Assembly (NCBI RefSeq): GCF_022965805.1 | Contig: NC_133101.1 | Location: 13,301,054 to 13,365,053, forward strand | Origin: Primulina eburnea | Taxonomy: Eukaryota > Streptophyta > Magnoliopsida > Lamiales > Gesneriaceae | Direction of reading: 5' to 3' | Length of the DNA stretch: 64,000 bases | Shown here: in pieces, positions 12,608 to 25,100 of the stretch | Layout of the letters: each line of letters begins with the position of its first letter | Numbering within the stretch: the first letter of the stretch is position 1 | Notes under the pieces: generated by a model | The model's database searches: none | The model's input: the letters and a program-made list of their open reading frames with translations, nothing else | Told to the model about the DNA's origin: nothing | Made by a program: the position numbers and the translations under genes

Positions 12608-12612
12608 AAAAA
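12608..12612. repeat. Target site duplication, left side of array A
   Basis: AAAAA directly before TGTAATATCC. Matched by AAAAA at 27173-27177, followed by TGCTAAAAAATC, which continues the empty site of unit 2. Confidence 0.75.
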
Positions 12613-12838
12613 TGTAATATCCCAAGTTTTTATTGTGCTATAATCAATGATTTCATGTGTTATGGTTAATGGATATTCATAAATTGATATGGTCAAGTTT
12701 TGGGAGATGTGTTATGCTTGATTTTAGAAGGAGTTTAGTTGTTATAATTCATAAGAAATGAGTGGTATAAGTAAAGGCTTGTTATAAGGTCGAGAAGAGA
12801 TGGTTTAAGGAGTTTAGGTCGGGGAGGAATAGAGCTAG

Positions 12839-13021
12839 GGTGCGGGCTGCGCTGCCCCTGCCGAGGCAGTGCCGCACCCGTGCTGCCAGAGACAGCGCGG
12901 GTGCGCTGCCTCGGCCGAAGCAGCGCCGCACCATGCAGCGCGGGTGCGCTGCTCGTGCAGGGCAGCGCTGCACCCGCAGGTGCGGCGCTGCCCAGTCGAG
13001 CGCGGGTGCGCTGCCCTGCGG
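12839..13021. repeat. GC-rich GCAGCGC/GCGCTGC tract in LTR A1
   Basis: Imperfect, self-complementary repeats of GCGCTGCC, GCAGCGC and CCGCACC in an otherwise AT-rich LTR. The same place in LTR A2 (19275-19368) and LTR A3 (25619-25793) has different lengths and order. Strong hairpins are expected. Confidence 0.9.
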
Positions 13022-13670
13022 TATTTGACGAAATTGCTATTTTAAAAACACGATTTTAAGGTTGGGAATGAATATTTAGTGCATTGTTTTGAGATCTATC
13101 TTCATTTCTTCCCTTCTCCTTCTCCCTCGTACGTTTCCCTTCTCATTTTCTTCCCCAAAATTCTTTCCTCCAAATCTTCATCCAAGTTCAAGAATTTTTG
13201 AGGAATTCTTAGCAACTCCTAGTCTAGGTGCAAGCTACAAGGTAAGAGCTTAGTTATTCTTTGGTTTTGCAAGGAATTGTTGGGTTGAAGGGTTGCGTTG
13301 ACTTTATGGATCCATGTATATATGGTGTTAATTCATAGTTTTTATGGTGTTTATTGTTGTAGGGATTCTTTTGATGTCATCTTTGCAACCAAGTATTGAT
13401 TGGGTAGTAAGTAGAGACTATTCCTTGTGCTCACATGATATATATGTATCCTAGCCATTTTTATTGAAGTCTAGCTTCTTTCATGGACATGTTATTGCCA
13501 TATTTGTTGTTATATATTCATTGATCAAAGAATTTTATTGATTTCATTGATGAAGAAGCTAGCAAGCTATTGTGCCTATCAAGTGTTTGTTCAATTGTCC
13601 CAATGAATTTCATATGCTTCAATTTAAGAAATGATAGTAATTCATGCATGTCATTGGCCAATCACATGAA

Positions 13671-13890
13671 GAGTATCTCTCACAGTTTGGTATATATTTT
13701 CATATATCACAGAGATACTATCCATAGGTTATCTCTCACAGTCCGATATATATTTATATATATGAACAAAGATAACATTCACAGGTCACAGATTACAAAT
13801 TACAGACTATCATTTCCTTTCATGGTTATCTCTCACAGTCCGATATATATTTATATATATTAACAGAGATAACATTCACAGATTACATAT
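13671..13890. repeat. Palindromic TATCTCTCACAGT / ATATATATTTATATATAT repeats
   Basis: Three TATCTCTCACAGT boxes, each followed by an AT-palindrome and then an AGAGATA-type box in inverse orientation (TTATCTCT...AGAGATAAC). Units are about 75-100 bp. Repeated at 20017-20236 and 26442-26661 in the other LTRs. The TATA-like palindromes could be promoter elements, but I cannot fix a start site. Confidence 0.7.
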
Positions 13891-14403
13891 CATAGAGATA
13901 TTGTTTCATTTCTTTAATTCATGCTATGATATACCATCTATATTGATTCTTTCATTATTGTTCATTGAAGATGGTATTGTTTATTGCCATTGCGATGTTT
14001 CAAGCCAAGCCATATAAATATGTATTTGTTATGTAAAGTTCTCTACTTAATCAGTTTTATCTCATTTCAGCTAATGTCATGTGATGCAGGTAATAAAAAG
14101 ATTTGAAGCAGATTGTCCAAGGAGGATAAGTCATATAGCTGTTGTAATGGAAAAGTTTATTTGATTATGTTAATGATTTTATTGGGGTGTGTTGAACATT
14201 TAAAGTTTTAAATATATCATGTATTTTATTATATGTAATATTGGTATTTGAATTAGATGTTTGAGATTATGTATTGTATGTATTTTAAGTACATGTTTGC
14301 AATGTATATATAGTTTAATTATTTTTTTTATTTTAAAGATAAATGCTTCCGCTGATGTCAAATTATATTTGGATTTAAAATGTGTTAAGTGGGGTGTTTC
14401 AAT

Positions 14404-14415
14404 TGGTATCAGAGC
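14404..14415 (+). promoter_or_regulatory. Primer binding site, first A internal region
   Basis: TGGTATCAGAGC two bases after the LTR end, the standard plant gypsy PBS complementary to initiator-Met tRNA. Confidence 0.92.
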
Positions 14416-14574
14416 AAAGTTCTTTGGACCATATATGACTTCTTCTGCCTAGGACAATCTGGTATGTTTTCGATCCTGCATCTATTGATTTTAACATTTA
14501 CAGTTGATTCTATTTCATTGCCATTGATGTATTCTTTCATCCTATGCATGTTAACGTGAGAATATGTATAGGAA

Positions 14575-15709
14575 ATGCCTCCCAAGCGTAAGAATGTTGA
14601 AGGGGATGATAGTACCCCTCCCACAGACAAGACTACCTGGGTAGTAGATGAATTCACTAAGTTATTGCAAGAGCAAGCTAAGGTTCATGGTGAACAGATT
14701 CAACAGTTATTGACTATGCAAACGACGATTCAAGGTCAAGTTCAAGAAAGAGTCCAAGGCACGACAAACAGTTCTGAAAATGGTGCTTATGATCGTTTCA
14801 GGCGGATGAACCCTCCTGATTTTATTGGTGGTCCTGATCCATTAGTAGCTCTAGAATGGGTAAAAGCTTTGGAAGCTATCTTCGACTATTTGAAATTCAC
14901 TGATCAAGAGAAGGTTGGTTGTGCTGTGTTTATGTTGGTCAAGGCTGCTCGTATTTGGTGGGAAGCCACCAAAGTGACTATTAATGTAAAAGAACTGAAG
15001 TGGAACGAGTTTAAAGATTTATTTCATGCCAAATATTTTTCAAGGGAAATTAAGGCCAAGAAGGTGAAAGAATTTCTTGAGTTAAGACAGGCTTCTTTGT
15101 CTGTTGCTGAGTACATACTGAAATTTGAAGAAGGTTGTGTATTTGTTCCGTTTATTGCCGAGAATGACAAGGATAAAGGTGAACACTTTCTTCGTGGGTT
15201 AAAGCCCGAAATTATAAGGGATGTGCATATGTCCAAGGTGGGGACATATCAAGAAATTGTGGAGAGAGCCTTACTTGCTGAACATGATGAGCAAGAGATA
15301 GAGAAGGAAAGGCAGTTGAGGAGACAAGTTTTTCAAGCTAAAGGTCAGGGTTCAAGTGTAAATGTTCGAGGAGGTTATAAAGGCAAAGGCAAGATGGAGC
15401 AGCGTAGTAGGCTTCCTTTGCCTCCTACAGATAGTGAACGACCATTGTGTCCCAAGTGTGGAAAGCCACACAAAGGAGAATGTTAAATCGGAAGTGGTCG
15501 TTGCTATAGATGTAAGGAAATGGGACACACAGTATATAATTGTCCTCTTTCGTTTGGAAAAGAAAAAGTTCAGGGCAGAATCTTTACGATCACAAAAGAG
15601 GGCGCAAATCCTGATGCTTCAGTCATATCAGGTAATATTTTCATTTTGGGCAAAGAAGCACTTACATTAATTGATACTGGTGCAACAAATTCTTTTATAT
15701 CTGAGGAGT
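14575..15709 (+). pseudogene. gag: Family A gag, first copy (premature stop)
   Basis: Starts [12 protein letters not shown] and encodes the capsid-like retrotransposon Gag domain (roughly residues 85-230: [39 protein letters not shown]), then a basic Gly/Lys linker and a zinc knuckle region. The frame is cut at TAA 15484-15486, in the middle of the Cys-rich region; the second copy has TTA at the matching place. Without the stop it would run on through [15 protein letters not shown] into the start of the protease (DTGATNSF). Gag packages the element's RNA in cytoplasmic particles. One other difference from copy 2 is Gly for Cys at about residue 202. Confidence 0.9.
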
Positions 15710-15710
15710 T

Positions 15711-18700
15711 ATGCATACTATATCTGTTGAACCTACTGTGGTGCCTGTTGAATTTATTATTGTGTTGCCTTCTGGAGAAGAAATTTGGACAAATAGTATA
15801 TTTAAGGCTTGTCCTGTGTTGATGGGATCAAGATTGTTGTATGCAGATTTAATTGTAATTCCAATGGTTGCATTTGATGTGATATTGGGTATGGATTGGT
15901 TGTCTGCTTATCGTGCTGTGATTAATTGTGTTAGCAAGACAGTAAAATTTTTAGCAGATGATTATGAGAAGGATTTATTTGTGGGTGTTACCTCTTCATT
16001 AAGTATCCCTATTATTTCTTGCCTTCAAGCCACTAAATTGTTGCGCAAGGGATGTGTTGGTTACTTAGCTTCAGTTTTGGATACAAGAAAGGAAAGTAGA
16101 ATACAGTTACAGGACATTGATGTGGTTCAGGATTATCCTGATGTATTTGAGGAGGATGTACCTGGATTACCACCTGATCGAGAAGTAGAGTTTGTTATTG
16201 ATTTAATTCCAGGTACAACCCCAATTTCTAAGGTTCCATACAGATTGGCTCCTACTGAAATGAAAGAATTAAAGAATCAATTGCAGGAGCTATTAGATAA
16301 AGGTTTTATCCGTCCTAGTTTCTCACCTTGGGGAGCTCCAGTGTTATTCGTGAAAAAGAAGGATGGATCATTGCGATTATGTATTGACTATCGGGAACTG
16401 AACAAGGTAACTATTAAAAATAAATATCCTTTACCAAGGATAGACGATCTTTTTGATCAATTACAAGGAGCAACAGTGTTCTCGAAGATTGATCTTCGGT
16501 CTGGATATCATCAATTAAAGGTGAGAAATGAGGATATACCAAAGACTGCTTTTAGAACGAGGTATGGACATTATGAATTTTTGGTGATGTCTTTTGGATT
16601 AACCAATGATCCTTCAGTGTTTATGGATTTTATGAATCGTGTCTTTACGCCGTATTTGGATACATTTGTCATTGTTTTTATCGATGACATTTTGATTTAT
16701 TCTAAGACACGAGAACTTCATAGAGATCATTTGAGGATTGTGTTGCAATTGTTGAGGGAAAAACAATTATATGCAAAGTTCAAGAAATGTGAATTTTGGT
16801 TAGAACAAGTTGCATTTTTGGGTCATATTGTTTCTAAGGAAGGAATCTCTGTAGATCCTTCTAAGATTGAGTCTATTAAGCAATGGTCCATTCCAAAGAC
16901 AGTTTCAGAGGTGAGAAGTTTTCTGGGTTTAGCAGGATATTATCGAAGATTTATAGAGAACTTCTCAAAGATAGCATTGCCATTGACGAGTTTAACTCGT
17001 AAGTCAATCAAGTTTGAATGGACTATAGCATGTCAACAAGCATTTCAAGAGTTGAAAGATAAGTTGACTTCTGCCCCTGTGTCAGTACTTCCTTGTGGTA
17101 CTGAAGATTTTGTTGTCTATTCAGATGCTTCAAAATTGGGGTTAGGTGCTGTATTGATGCAGCATGGGAAAGTGATAGCTTATGCTTCTCGTCAATTGAA
17201 GGACTACGAGAAAAATTATCATACTCATGATTTGGAGTTAGCAGCTGTGGTGTTTACATTAAAGATTTGGCGACACTATCTTTATGGCGAGAAATGTGAA
17301 ATTTTTACGGATCACAAAAGTTTGAGTTATTTGTTTTCACAGAAAGAATTGAATATGCGGCAGCGGAGATGGTTAGAACTTGTCAAGGATTATGATTGCA
17401 CTATTAGCTATCATCCTGGTAAAGCTAATGTGGTTGCAGATGCTTTGAGTCGCAAGTCAAGTTCAGAATTGAATGCTATGATTTCTAAACCTTTGTTGCT
17501 TGATTTGCAAAGGACTGAGATAAATTTGGTATCTTCAGGGACAGTGGCTCGATTATCTACATTAGTTCTCCGCTCAACTTTGTTTGATCGAATTTTGAAG
17601 GAACAACAGTCAGATGTTCAGTTATTGAAGTTAAAAAGGAATAATGAATTAACAGGAGTTTCTGAATTTGGATTGAATCGTGATGGTTTGATGACCTTTC
17701 GAGGTAAAATATGTGTTCCTATAGGTGATAACATTCGAAGAGATGTACTCATAGAAGCTCATACTGCGCCATACTCTGTACATCCCTGGTGGTACTAAGA
17801 TGTACCAAGATCTTCGAAGTCTTTATTGGTGGCCAGGTATGAAGAAAGATATTACAGTATTTGTTTCTGAATGTCTAACCTGTCAGCAGGTTAAGATTGA
17901 ACACCAAAGACAGGCTGGATTATTGCAATCTTTGCCTATACCGCAATGGAAATGGGAACACATCACAATGGATTTTGTGGTTGGATTGCCAAGGAATCAG
18001 AAAGGTTTCAATTCTATTTGGGTGATTGTAGATCGATTGACCAAGTCATCGCATTTTCTTCCTGTCAAGACAACATATTCTATGAATCAATATGCCGAGG
18101 TATATATTCAAGAAATTGTGAGACTTCATGGTATACCGGTATCTATAGTGTCAGATCGTGATCCAAGGTTTACATCAGAGTTTTGGAAATGTTTACATCG
18201 AGCTTTGGGCACGAAGTTAGCCTTTAGTACAGCCTACCATCCTCAAAGTGACGGGCAATCAGAATGGGTTATTCAAATTCTTGAGGATATGTTAAGAGCT
18301 TGCACAATTGATTTCCCTGAAAGTTGGGATTCCAAGTTGCCATTGGTTGAATTCACGTATAATAATAGTTACCAGTCTTCTATTGGCTTAGCACCTTATG
18401 AAGCCTTATATGGAAGAAAGTGTAGATCCCCTTTGTATTGGGAAGAGGTAGGTGAAATAAAGATGTTGGGCCCTGAGTTGGTTCAACAAACAGCAGAAGT
18501 TGTGGCGTTAATTCAAGAAAGAATGAAGACAGCTCAGTCTAGACAGAAAAGTTATGCCGATGTGAGAAGACGGCCTTTGGCATTCGGGGTTGGTGATCAT
18601 GTTTTTATCAAGATAGCTCCTCTAAAAAGAGTTATGAGATTTGACAAGAAAGGTAAGTTAAGTCCTCGATACATTAGACCATTTGAAATTCTAGATAAGA

Positions 18701-19014
18701 TTGGAGACCGAGCCTATCATCTTGTATTGCCACCGGACTTGGACCGAGTTCATAATGTATTTCATATATCTATGCTTCGTAAGTATATTGCTAATCCATC
18801 TCATGTTCTTCGGTATGAGTCTTTGGATCTTTTGCCTAACCTAAGTTATGATGAAATACCGGTTCAAATTCTTGATCGTAAGGTTAAGGTGTTAAGGAAC
18901 AAAGAAATTGGTCTTGTCAAAGTTCTATGGAGAAATCAAGTGATTGAAGAGGCCACGTGGGAACCGGAAGAGGAGATGAAGCAACGTTATCCTAACCTAT
19001 TCGACAGTAGGTAA
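15711..19014 (+). pseudogene. pol: Family A pol, first copy (one-base insertion in integrase)
   Basis: Domains in order: protease remainder (VILGMDWL), reverse transcriptase ([22 protein letters not shown]), RNase H ([22 protein letters not shown]), integrase zinc-binding region, catalytic core ([26 protein letters not shown]) and a chromodomain-like end (LWRNQVIEEATWEP). An extra C in the CCC run at 17784-17786 shifts the frame and ends translation at 17798; the remaining 17800-19014 is open in another frame. RT has the unusual [12 protein letters not shown] where [12 protein letters not shown] is common. The protein copies RNA to DNA and inserts it into chromatin; the chromodomain is thought to guide target choice. 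Confidence 0.92.
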
Positions 19015-19035
19015 TTTCGGGGACGAAATTTTTTT

Positions 19036-19048
19036 AAGGAGGGGAGAT
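19036..19048 (+). promoter_or_regulatory. Polypurine tract, first A internal region
   Basis: AAGGAGGGGAGAT directly before LTR A2; primes plus-strand DNA synthesis in LTR elements. Confidence 0.85.
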
Positions 19049-19274
19049 TGTATATCCCAAGTTTTTATTGTGCTATGATCAATGATTTCATGTGTTATGG
19101 TTAATGGATATTCATAAATTGATATGGTCAAGTTTTGGGAGATGTGTTATGCTTGATTTTAGAAGGAGTTTAGTTGTTATAATTCATAAGAAATGAGTGG
19201 TATAAGTAAAGGTTTGTTATAAGGTCGAGAAGAGATGGTTTTAGCAGTTTAGGTCGGGGAGGAATAGAGCTAGG

Positions 19275-19368
19275 GTGCGGGCGGCAGCTCTGCCGGGCAA
19301 GCAGCGCGGCGCGCTGCCTCGGCCGAAGCAGCGCGGCCCAGTCGAGCGCGGGTGCGCTGCCCTGCGGT
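19275..19368. repeat. GC-rich tract in LTR A2 (short allele)
   Basis: Same GCAGCGC/GCGCTGCC content as 12839-13021 but shorter, with the middle repeats missing and the 3' block (CAGTCGAGCGCGGGTGCGC) kept. Confidence 0.88.
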
Positions 19369-20016
19369 ATTTGACAAAATTGCTATTTTAAAAACACGAT
19401 TTTAAGGTTGGGAATGAATATTTAGTGCATTGTTTTGAGATCTATCTTCATTTCTTCCCTTCTCCTTCTCCCTCATACGTTTCCCTTCTCATTTTCTTCC
19501 CCAAAATTCTTTCCTCCAAATCTTCATCCAAGTTCAAGAATTTTTGAGGAATTCTTAGCATCTCCTAGTCTAGGTGCAAGCTACAAGGTAAGAGCTTAGT
19601 TATTATTTGGTTTTGCAAGGAATTGTTGGGTTGAAGGGTTGCGTTGACTTTATGGATCCATGTATATATGGTGTTAATTCATAGTTTTTATGGTGTTTAT
19701 TGTTGTAGAGATTCTTTTGAGGTCATCTTTGCAACCAAGTATTGATTGGGTAGTAAGTAGAGACTATTCCTTGTTCTCACATGATATATATGTATCCAAG
19801 CCATTTTTATTGAAGTCTAGCTTCTTTCATGGACATGTTATTGCCATATTTGTTGTTATATATTCATTGATCAAAGAATTTTATTGATTTCATTGATGAA
19901 GAAGCTAGCAAGCTATTGTGCCTATCAAGTGTTTGTTCAATTGTCCCAATGAATTTCATATGCTTCAATTTAAGAAATGATAGTAATTCATGCATGTCAT
20001 TGGCCAATCACATGAA

Positions 20017-20236
20017 GAGTATCTCTCACAGTTTGGTATATATTTTCATATATCACAGAGATACTATCCATAGGTTATCTCTCACAGTCCGATATATATT
20101 TATATATATGAACAAAGATAACATTCACAGGTCACAGATTACAAATTACAGACTATCATTTCCTTTCATGGTTATCTCTCACAGTCCGATATATATTTAT
20201 ATATATTAACAGAGATAACATTCACAGATTACATAT
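20017..20236. repeat. Palindromic AT repeats in LTR A2
   Basis: Same arrangement as 13671-13890, almost base for base. Confidence 0.7.
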
Positions 20237-20750
20237 CATAGAGATATTGTTTCATTTTCTTTAATTCATGCTATGATATACCATCTATATTGATTCTTTC
20301 ATTATTGTTCATTGAAGATGGTATTGTTTATTGCCATTGCGATGTTTCAAGCCAAGCCATATAAATATGTATTTGTTATGTAAAGTTCTCTACTTAATCA
20401 GTTTTATCTCATTTCAGCTAATGTCATGTGATGCAGGTAATAAAAAGATTTGAAGCAGATTGTCCAAGGAGGATAAGTCATATAGCTGTTGTAATGGAAA
20501 AGTTTATTTGATTATGTTAATGATTTTATTGGGGTGTGTTGAACATTTAAAGTTTTAAATATATCATGTATTTTATTATATGTAATATTGGTATTTGAAT
20601 TAGATGTTTGAGATTATGTATTGTATGTATTTTAAGTACATGTTTGCAATGTATATATAGTTTAATTATTTTTTTTATTTTAAAGATAAATGCTTCCGCT
20701 GATGTCAAATTATATTTGGATTTAAAATGTGTTAAGTGGGGTGTTTCAAT

Positions 20751-20762
20751 TGGTATCAGAGC
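20751..20762 (+). promoter_or_regulatory. Primer binding site, second A internal region
   Basis: TGGTATCAGAGC, two bases after LTR A2. Confidence 0.92.
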
Positions 20763-20921
20763 AAAGTTCTTTGGACCATATATGACTTCTTCTGCCTAGG
20801 ACAATCTGGTATGTTTTCGATCCTGCATCTATTGATTTTAACATTTACAGTTGATTCTATTTCATTGCCATTGATGTATTCTTTCATCCTATGCATGTTA
20901 ACGTGAGAATATGTATAGGAA

Positions 20922-22169
20922 ATGCCTCCCAAGCGTAAGAATGTTGAAGGGGATGATAGTACCCCTCCCACAGACAAGACTACCTGGGTAGTAGATGAAT
21001 TCACTAAGTTATTGCAAGAGCAAGCTAAGGTTCATGGTGAACAGATTCAACAGTTATTGACTATGCAAACGACGATTCAAGGTCAAGTTCAAGAAAGAGT
21101 CCAAGGCACGACAAACAGTTCTGAAAATGGTGCTTATGATCGTTTCAGGCGGATGAACCCTCCTGATTTTATTGGTGGTCCTGATCCATTAGTAGCTCTA
21201 GAATGGGTCAAAGCTTTGGAAGCTATCTTCGACTATTTGAAATTCACTGATCAAGAGAAGGTTGGTTGTGCTGTGTTTATGTTGGTCAAGGCTGCTCGTA
21301 TTTGGTGGGAAGCCACCAAAGTGACTATTAATGTAAAAGAACTGAAGTGGAACGAGTTTAAAGATTTATTTCATGCCAAATATTTTTCAAGGGAAATTAA
21401 GGCCAAGAAGGTGAAAGAATTTCTTGAGTTAAGACAGGCTTCTTTGTCTGTTGCTGAGTACATACTGAAATTTGAAGAAGGTTGTGTATTTGTTCCGTTT
21501 ATTGCCGAGAATGACAAGGATAAATGTGAACACTTTCTTCGTGGGTTAAAGCCCGAAATTATAAGGGATGTGCATATGTCCAAGGTGGGGACATATCAAG
21601 AAATTGTGGAGAGAGCCTTACTTGCTGAACATGATGAGCAAGAGATAGAGAAGGAAAGGCAGTTGAGGAGACAAGTTTTTCAAGCTAAAGGTCAGGGTTC
21701 AAGTGTAAATGTTCGAGGAGGTTATAAAGGCAAAGGCAAGATGGAGCAGCGTAGTAGGCTTCCTTTGCCTCCTACAGATAGTGAACGACCATTGTGTCCC
21801 AAGTGTGGAAAGCCACACAAAGGAGAATGTTTAATCGGAAGTGGTCGTTGCTATAGATGTAAGGAAATGGGACACACAGTATATAATTGTCCTCTTTCGT
21901 TTGGAAAAGAAAAAGTTCAGGGCAGAATCTTTACGATCACAAAAGAGGGCGCAAATCCTGATGCTTCAGTCATATCAGGTAATATTTTCATTTTGGGCAA
22001 AGAAGCACTTACCTTAATTGATACTGGTGCAACAAATTCTTTTATATCTGAGGAGTTATGCATACTATATCTGTTGAACCTACTGTGGTGCCTGTTGAAT
22101 TTATTATTGTGTTGCCTTCTGGAGAAGAAATTTGGACAAATAGTATATTTAAGGCTTGTCCTGTGTTGA
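20922..22169 (+). CDS. gag: Family A gag with zinc knuckle and protease start, second copy
   Basis: An open frame of 415 codons from [12 protein letters not shown]. Gag domain at about residues 85-230, then [12 protein letters not shown] and the CCHC knuckle [14 protein letters not shown] at about residues 311-324. The protease active site [10 protein letters not shown] follows at about residue 368. After SEELC the frame drifts into a low-complexity Leu/Cys tail, because the rest of the protease continues in the -1 frame from 22058. The same break is in the first copy, so it predates the duplication. A lost base after TTA near 22057 is the simplest explanation. The stop that cuts the first copy's gag is absent here. 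Confidence 0.88.
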   Translation: MPPKRKNVEGDDSTPPTDKTTWVVDEFTKLLQEQAKVHGEQIQQLLTMQTTIQGQVQERVQGTTNSSENGAYDRFRRMNPPDFIGGPDPLVALEWVKALEAIFDYLKFTDQEKVGCAVFMLVKAARIWWEATKVTINVKELKWNEFKDLFHAKYFSREIKAKKVKEFLELRQASLSVAEYILKFEEGCVFVPFIAENDKDKCEHFLRGLKPEIIRDVHMSKVGTYQEIVERALLAEHDEQEIEKERQLRRQVFQAKGQGSSVNVRGGYKGKGKMEQRSRLPLPPTDSERPLCPKCGKPHKGECLIGSGRCYRCKEMGHTVYNCPLSFGKEKVQGRIFTITKEGANPDASVISGNIFILGKEALTLIDTGATNSFISEELCILYLLNLLWCLLNLLLCCLLEKKFGQIVYLRLVLC

Positions 22170-25100
22170 TGGGATCAAGATTGTTGTATGCAGATTTAAT
22201 TGTAATTCCAATGGTTGCATTTGATGTGATATTGGGTATGGATTGGTTGTCTGCTTATCGTGCTGTGATTAATTGTGTTAGCAAGACAGTAAAATTTTTA
22301 GCAGATGATTATGAGAAGGATTTATTTGTGGGTGTTACCTCTTCATTAAGTATCCCTATTATTTCTTGCCTTCAAGCCACTAAATTGTTGCGCAAGGGAT
22401 GTGTTGGTTACTTAGCTTCAGTTTTGGATACAAGAAAGGAAAGTAGAATACAGTTACAGGACATTGATGTGGTTCAGGATTATCCTGATGTATTTGAGGA
22501 GGATGTACCTGGATTACCACCTGATCGAGAAGTAGAGTTTGTTATTGATTTAATTCCAGGTACAGCCCCAATTTCTAAGGTTCCATACAGATTGGCTCCT
22601 ACTGAAATGAAAGAATTAAAGAATCAATTGCAGGAGCTATTAGATAAAGGTTTTATCCGTCCTAGTTTCTCACCTTGGGGAGCTCCAGTGTTATTCGTGA
22701 AAAAGAAGGATGGATCATTGCGATTATGTATTGACTATCGGGAACTGAACAAGGTAACTATTAAAAATAAATATCCTTTACCAAGGATAGACGATCTTTT
22801 TGATCAATTACAAGGAGCAACAGTGTTCTCGAAGATTGATCTTCGGTCTGGATATCATCAATTAAAGGTGAGAAATGAGGATATACCAAAGACTGCTTTT
22901 AGAACGAGGTATGGACATTATGAATTTTTGGTGATGTCTTTTGGATTAACCAATGATCCTTCAGTGTTTATGGATTTTATGAATCGTGTCTTTACGCCGT
23001 ATTTGGATACATTTGTCATTGTTTTTATCGATGACATTTTGATTTATTCTAAGACACGAGAACTTCATAGAGATCATTTGAGGATTGTGTTGCAATTGTT
23101 GAGGGAAAAACAATTATATGCAAAGTTCAAGAAATGTGAATTTTGGTTAGAACAAGTTGCATTTTTGGGTCATATTGTTTCTAAGGAAGGAATCTCTGTA
23201 GATCCTTCTAAGATTGAGTCTATTAAGCAATGGTCCATTCCAAAGACAGTTTCAGAGGTGAGAAGTTTTCTGGGTTTAGCAGGATATTATCGAAGATTTA
23301 TAGAGAACTTCTCAAAGATAGCATTGCCATTGACGAGTTTAACTCGTAAGTCAATCAAGTTTGAGTGGACTATAGCATGTCAACAAGCATTTCAAGAGTT
23401 GAAAGATAAGTTGACTTCTGCCCCTGTGTTAGTACTTCCTTGTGGTACTGAAGATTTTGTTGTCTATTCAGATGCTTCAAAATTGGGGTTAGGTGCTGTA
23501 TTGATGCAGCATGGGAAAGTGATAGCTTATGCTTCTCGTCAGTTGAAGGACTACGAGAAAAATTATCATACTCATGATTTGGAGTTAGCAGCTGTGGTGT
23601 TTACATTAAAGATTTGGCGACACTATCTTTATGGCGAGAAATGTGAAATTTTTACGGATCACAAAAGTTTGAGTTATTTGTTTTCACAGAAAGAATTGAA
23701 TATGCGGCAGCGGAGATGGTTAGAACTTGTCAAGGATTATGATTGCACTATTAGCTATCATCCTGGTAAAGCTAATGTGGTTGCAGATGCTTTGAGTCGC
23801 AAGTCAAGTTCAGAATTGAATGCTATGATTTCTAAACCTTTGTTGCTTGATTTGCAAAGGACTGAGATAAATTTGGTATCTTCAGGGACAGTGGCTCGAT
23901 TATCTACATTAGTTCTCCGCTCAACTTTGTTTGATCGAATTTTGAAGGAACAACAGTCAGATGTTCAGTTATTGAAGTTAAAAAGGAATAATGAATTAAC
24001 AGGAGTTTCTGAATTTGGATTGAATCGTGATGGTTTGATGACCTTTCGAGGTAAAATATGTGTTCCTATAGGTGATAACATTCGAAGAGATGTACTCATA
24101 GAAGCTCATACTGCGCCATACTCTGTACATCCTGGTGGTACTAAGATGTACCAAGATCTTCGACGTCTTTATTGGTGGCCAGGTATGAAGAAAGATATTA
24201 CAGTATTTGTTTCTGAATGTCTAACCTGTCAGCAGGTTAAGATTGAACACCAAAGACCGGCTGGATTATTGCAATCTTTGCCTATACCGCAATGGAAATG
24301 GGAACACATCACAATGGATTTTGTGGTTGGATTGCCAAGGACTCAGAAAGGTTTCAATTCTATTTGGGTGATTGTAGATCGATTGACCAAGTCATCGCAT
24401 TTTCTTCCTGTCAAGACAACATATTCTATGAATCAATATGCCGAGGTATATATTCAAGAAATTGTGAGACTTCATGGTAAACCGGTATCTATAGTGTCAG
24501 ATCGTGATCCAAGGTTTACATCAGAGTTTTGGAAAAGTTTACATCGAGCTTTGGGCACGAAGTTAGCCTTTAGTACAGCCTACCATCCTCAAAGTGACGG
24601 GCAATCAGAATGGGTTATTCAAATTCTTGAGGATATGTTAAGAGCTTGCACAATTGATTCCCTGGGAGTTGGGATTCCAAGTTGCCATTGGTTGAATTCA
24701 CGTATAATAATAGTTACCAGTCTTCTATTGGCTTAGCACCTTATGAAGCCTTATATGGAAGAAAGTGTAGATCCCCTTTGTATTGGGAAGAGGTAGGTGA
24801 AAGAAAGATGTTGGGCCCTGAGTTGGTTCAACAAACAGCAGAAGTTGTGGCGTTAATTCAAGAAAGAATGAAGACAGCTCAGTCTAGACAGAAAAGTTAT
24901 GCCGATGTGAGAAGACGGCCTTTGGCATTCGGGGTTGGTGATCATGTTTTTATCAAGATAGCTCCTATAAAAGGAGTTATGAGATTTGGCAAGAAAGGTA
25001 AGTTAAGTCCTCGATACATTAGACCATTTGAAATTCTAGATAAGATTGGAGACCGAGCCTATCGTCTTGCATTGCCACCGGACTTGGACCGAGTTCATAA

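Larger units (their letters stand above)
12613..14401 (+). repeat. LTR A1 (first LTR of array A)
   Basis: TGTAATATCCCAAG...GGTGTTTCA, 1789 bp. It contains a GC-rich variable tract at 12839-13021, AT-rich palindromic repeats at 13671-13890, and near 13238 a splice-donor-like CAAGGTAAGAG. It has one more A after TGTA than the other two LTRs. Short ORFs inside are not gene-like. Confidence 0.93.
19049..20748 (+). repeat. LTR A2 (middle LTR of array A)
   Basis: TGTATATCCCAAG...GTGTTTCA, 1700 bp. Nearly identical to the outer LTRs except that the GC-rich tract is about half as long (19275-19368) and a few single bases differ. It serves both internal regions, as 3' LTR of the first and 5' LTR of the second. 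Confidence 0.93.

Noticed and set aside
12839..13021. CpG-island-like gene promoter or coding exon
   Set aside because: Repetitive, self-complementary and variable in length among otherwise identical LTRs; short frames through it are artefacts of GC content.
15700..15830. Programmed -1 frameshift between gag and pol in family A
   Set aside because: No canonical slippery heptamer in the overlap and no clear downstream stem; a one-base loss after TTA explains the break. Kept only as an alternative.
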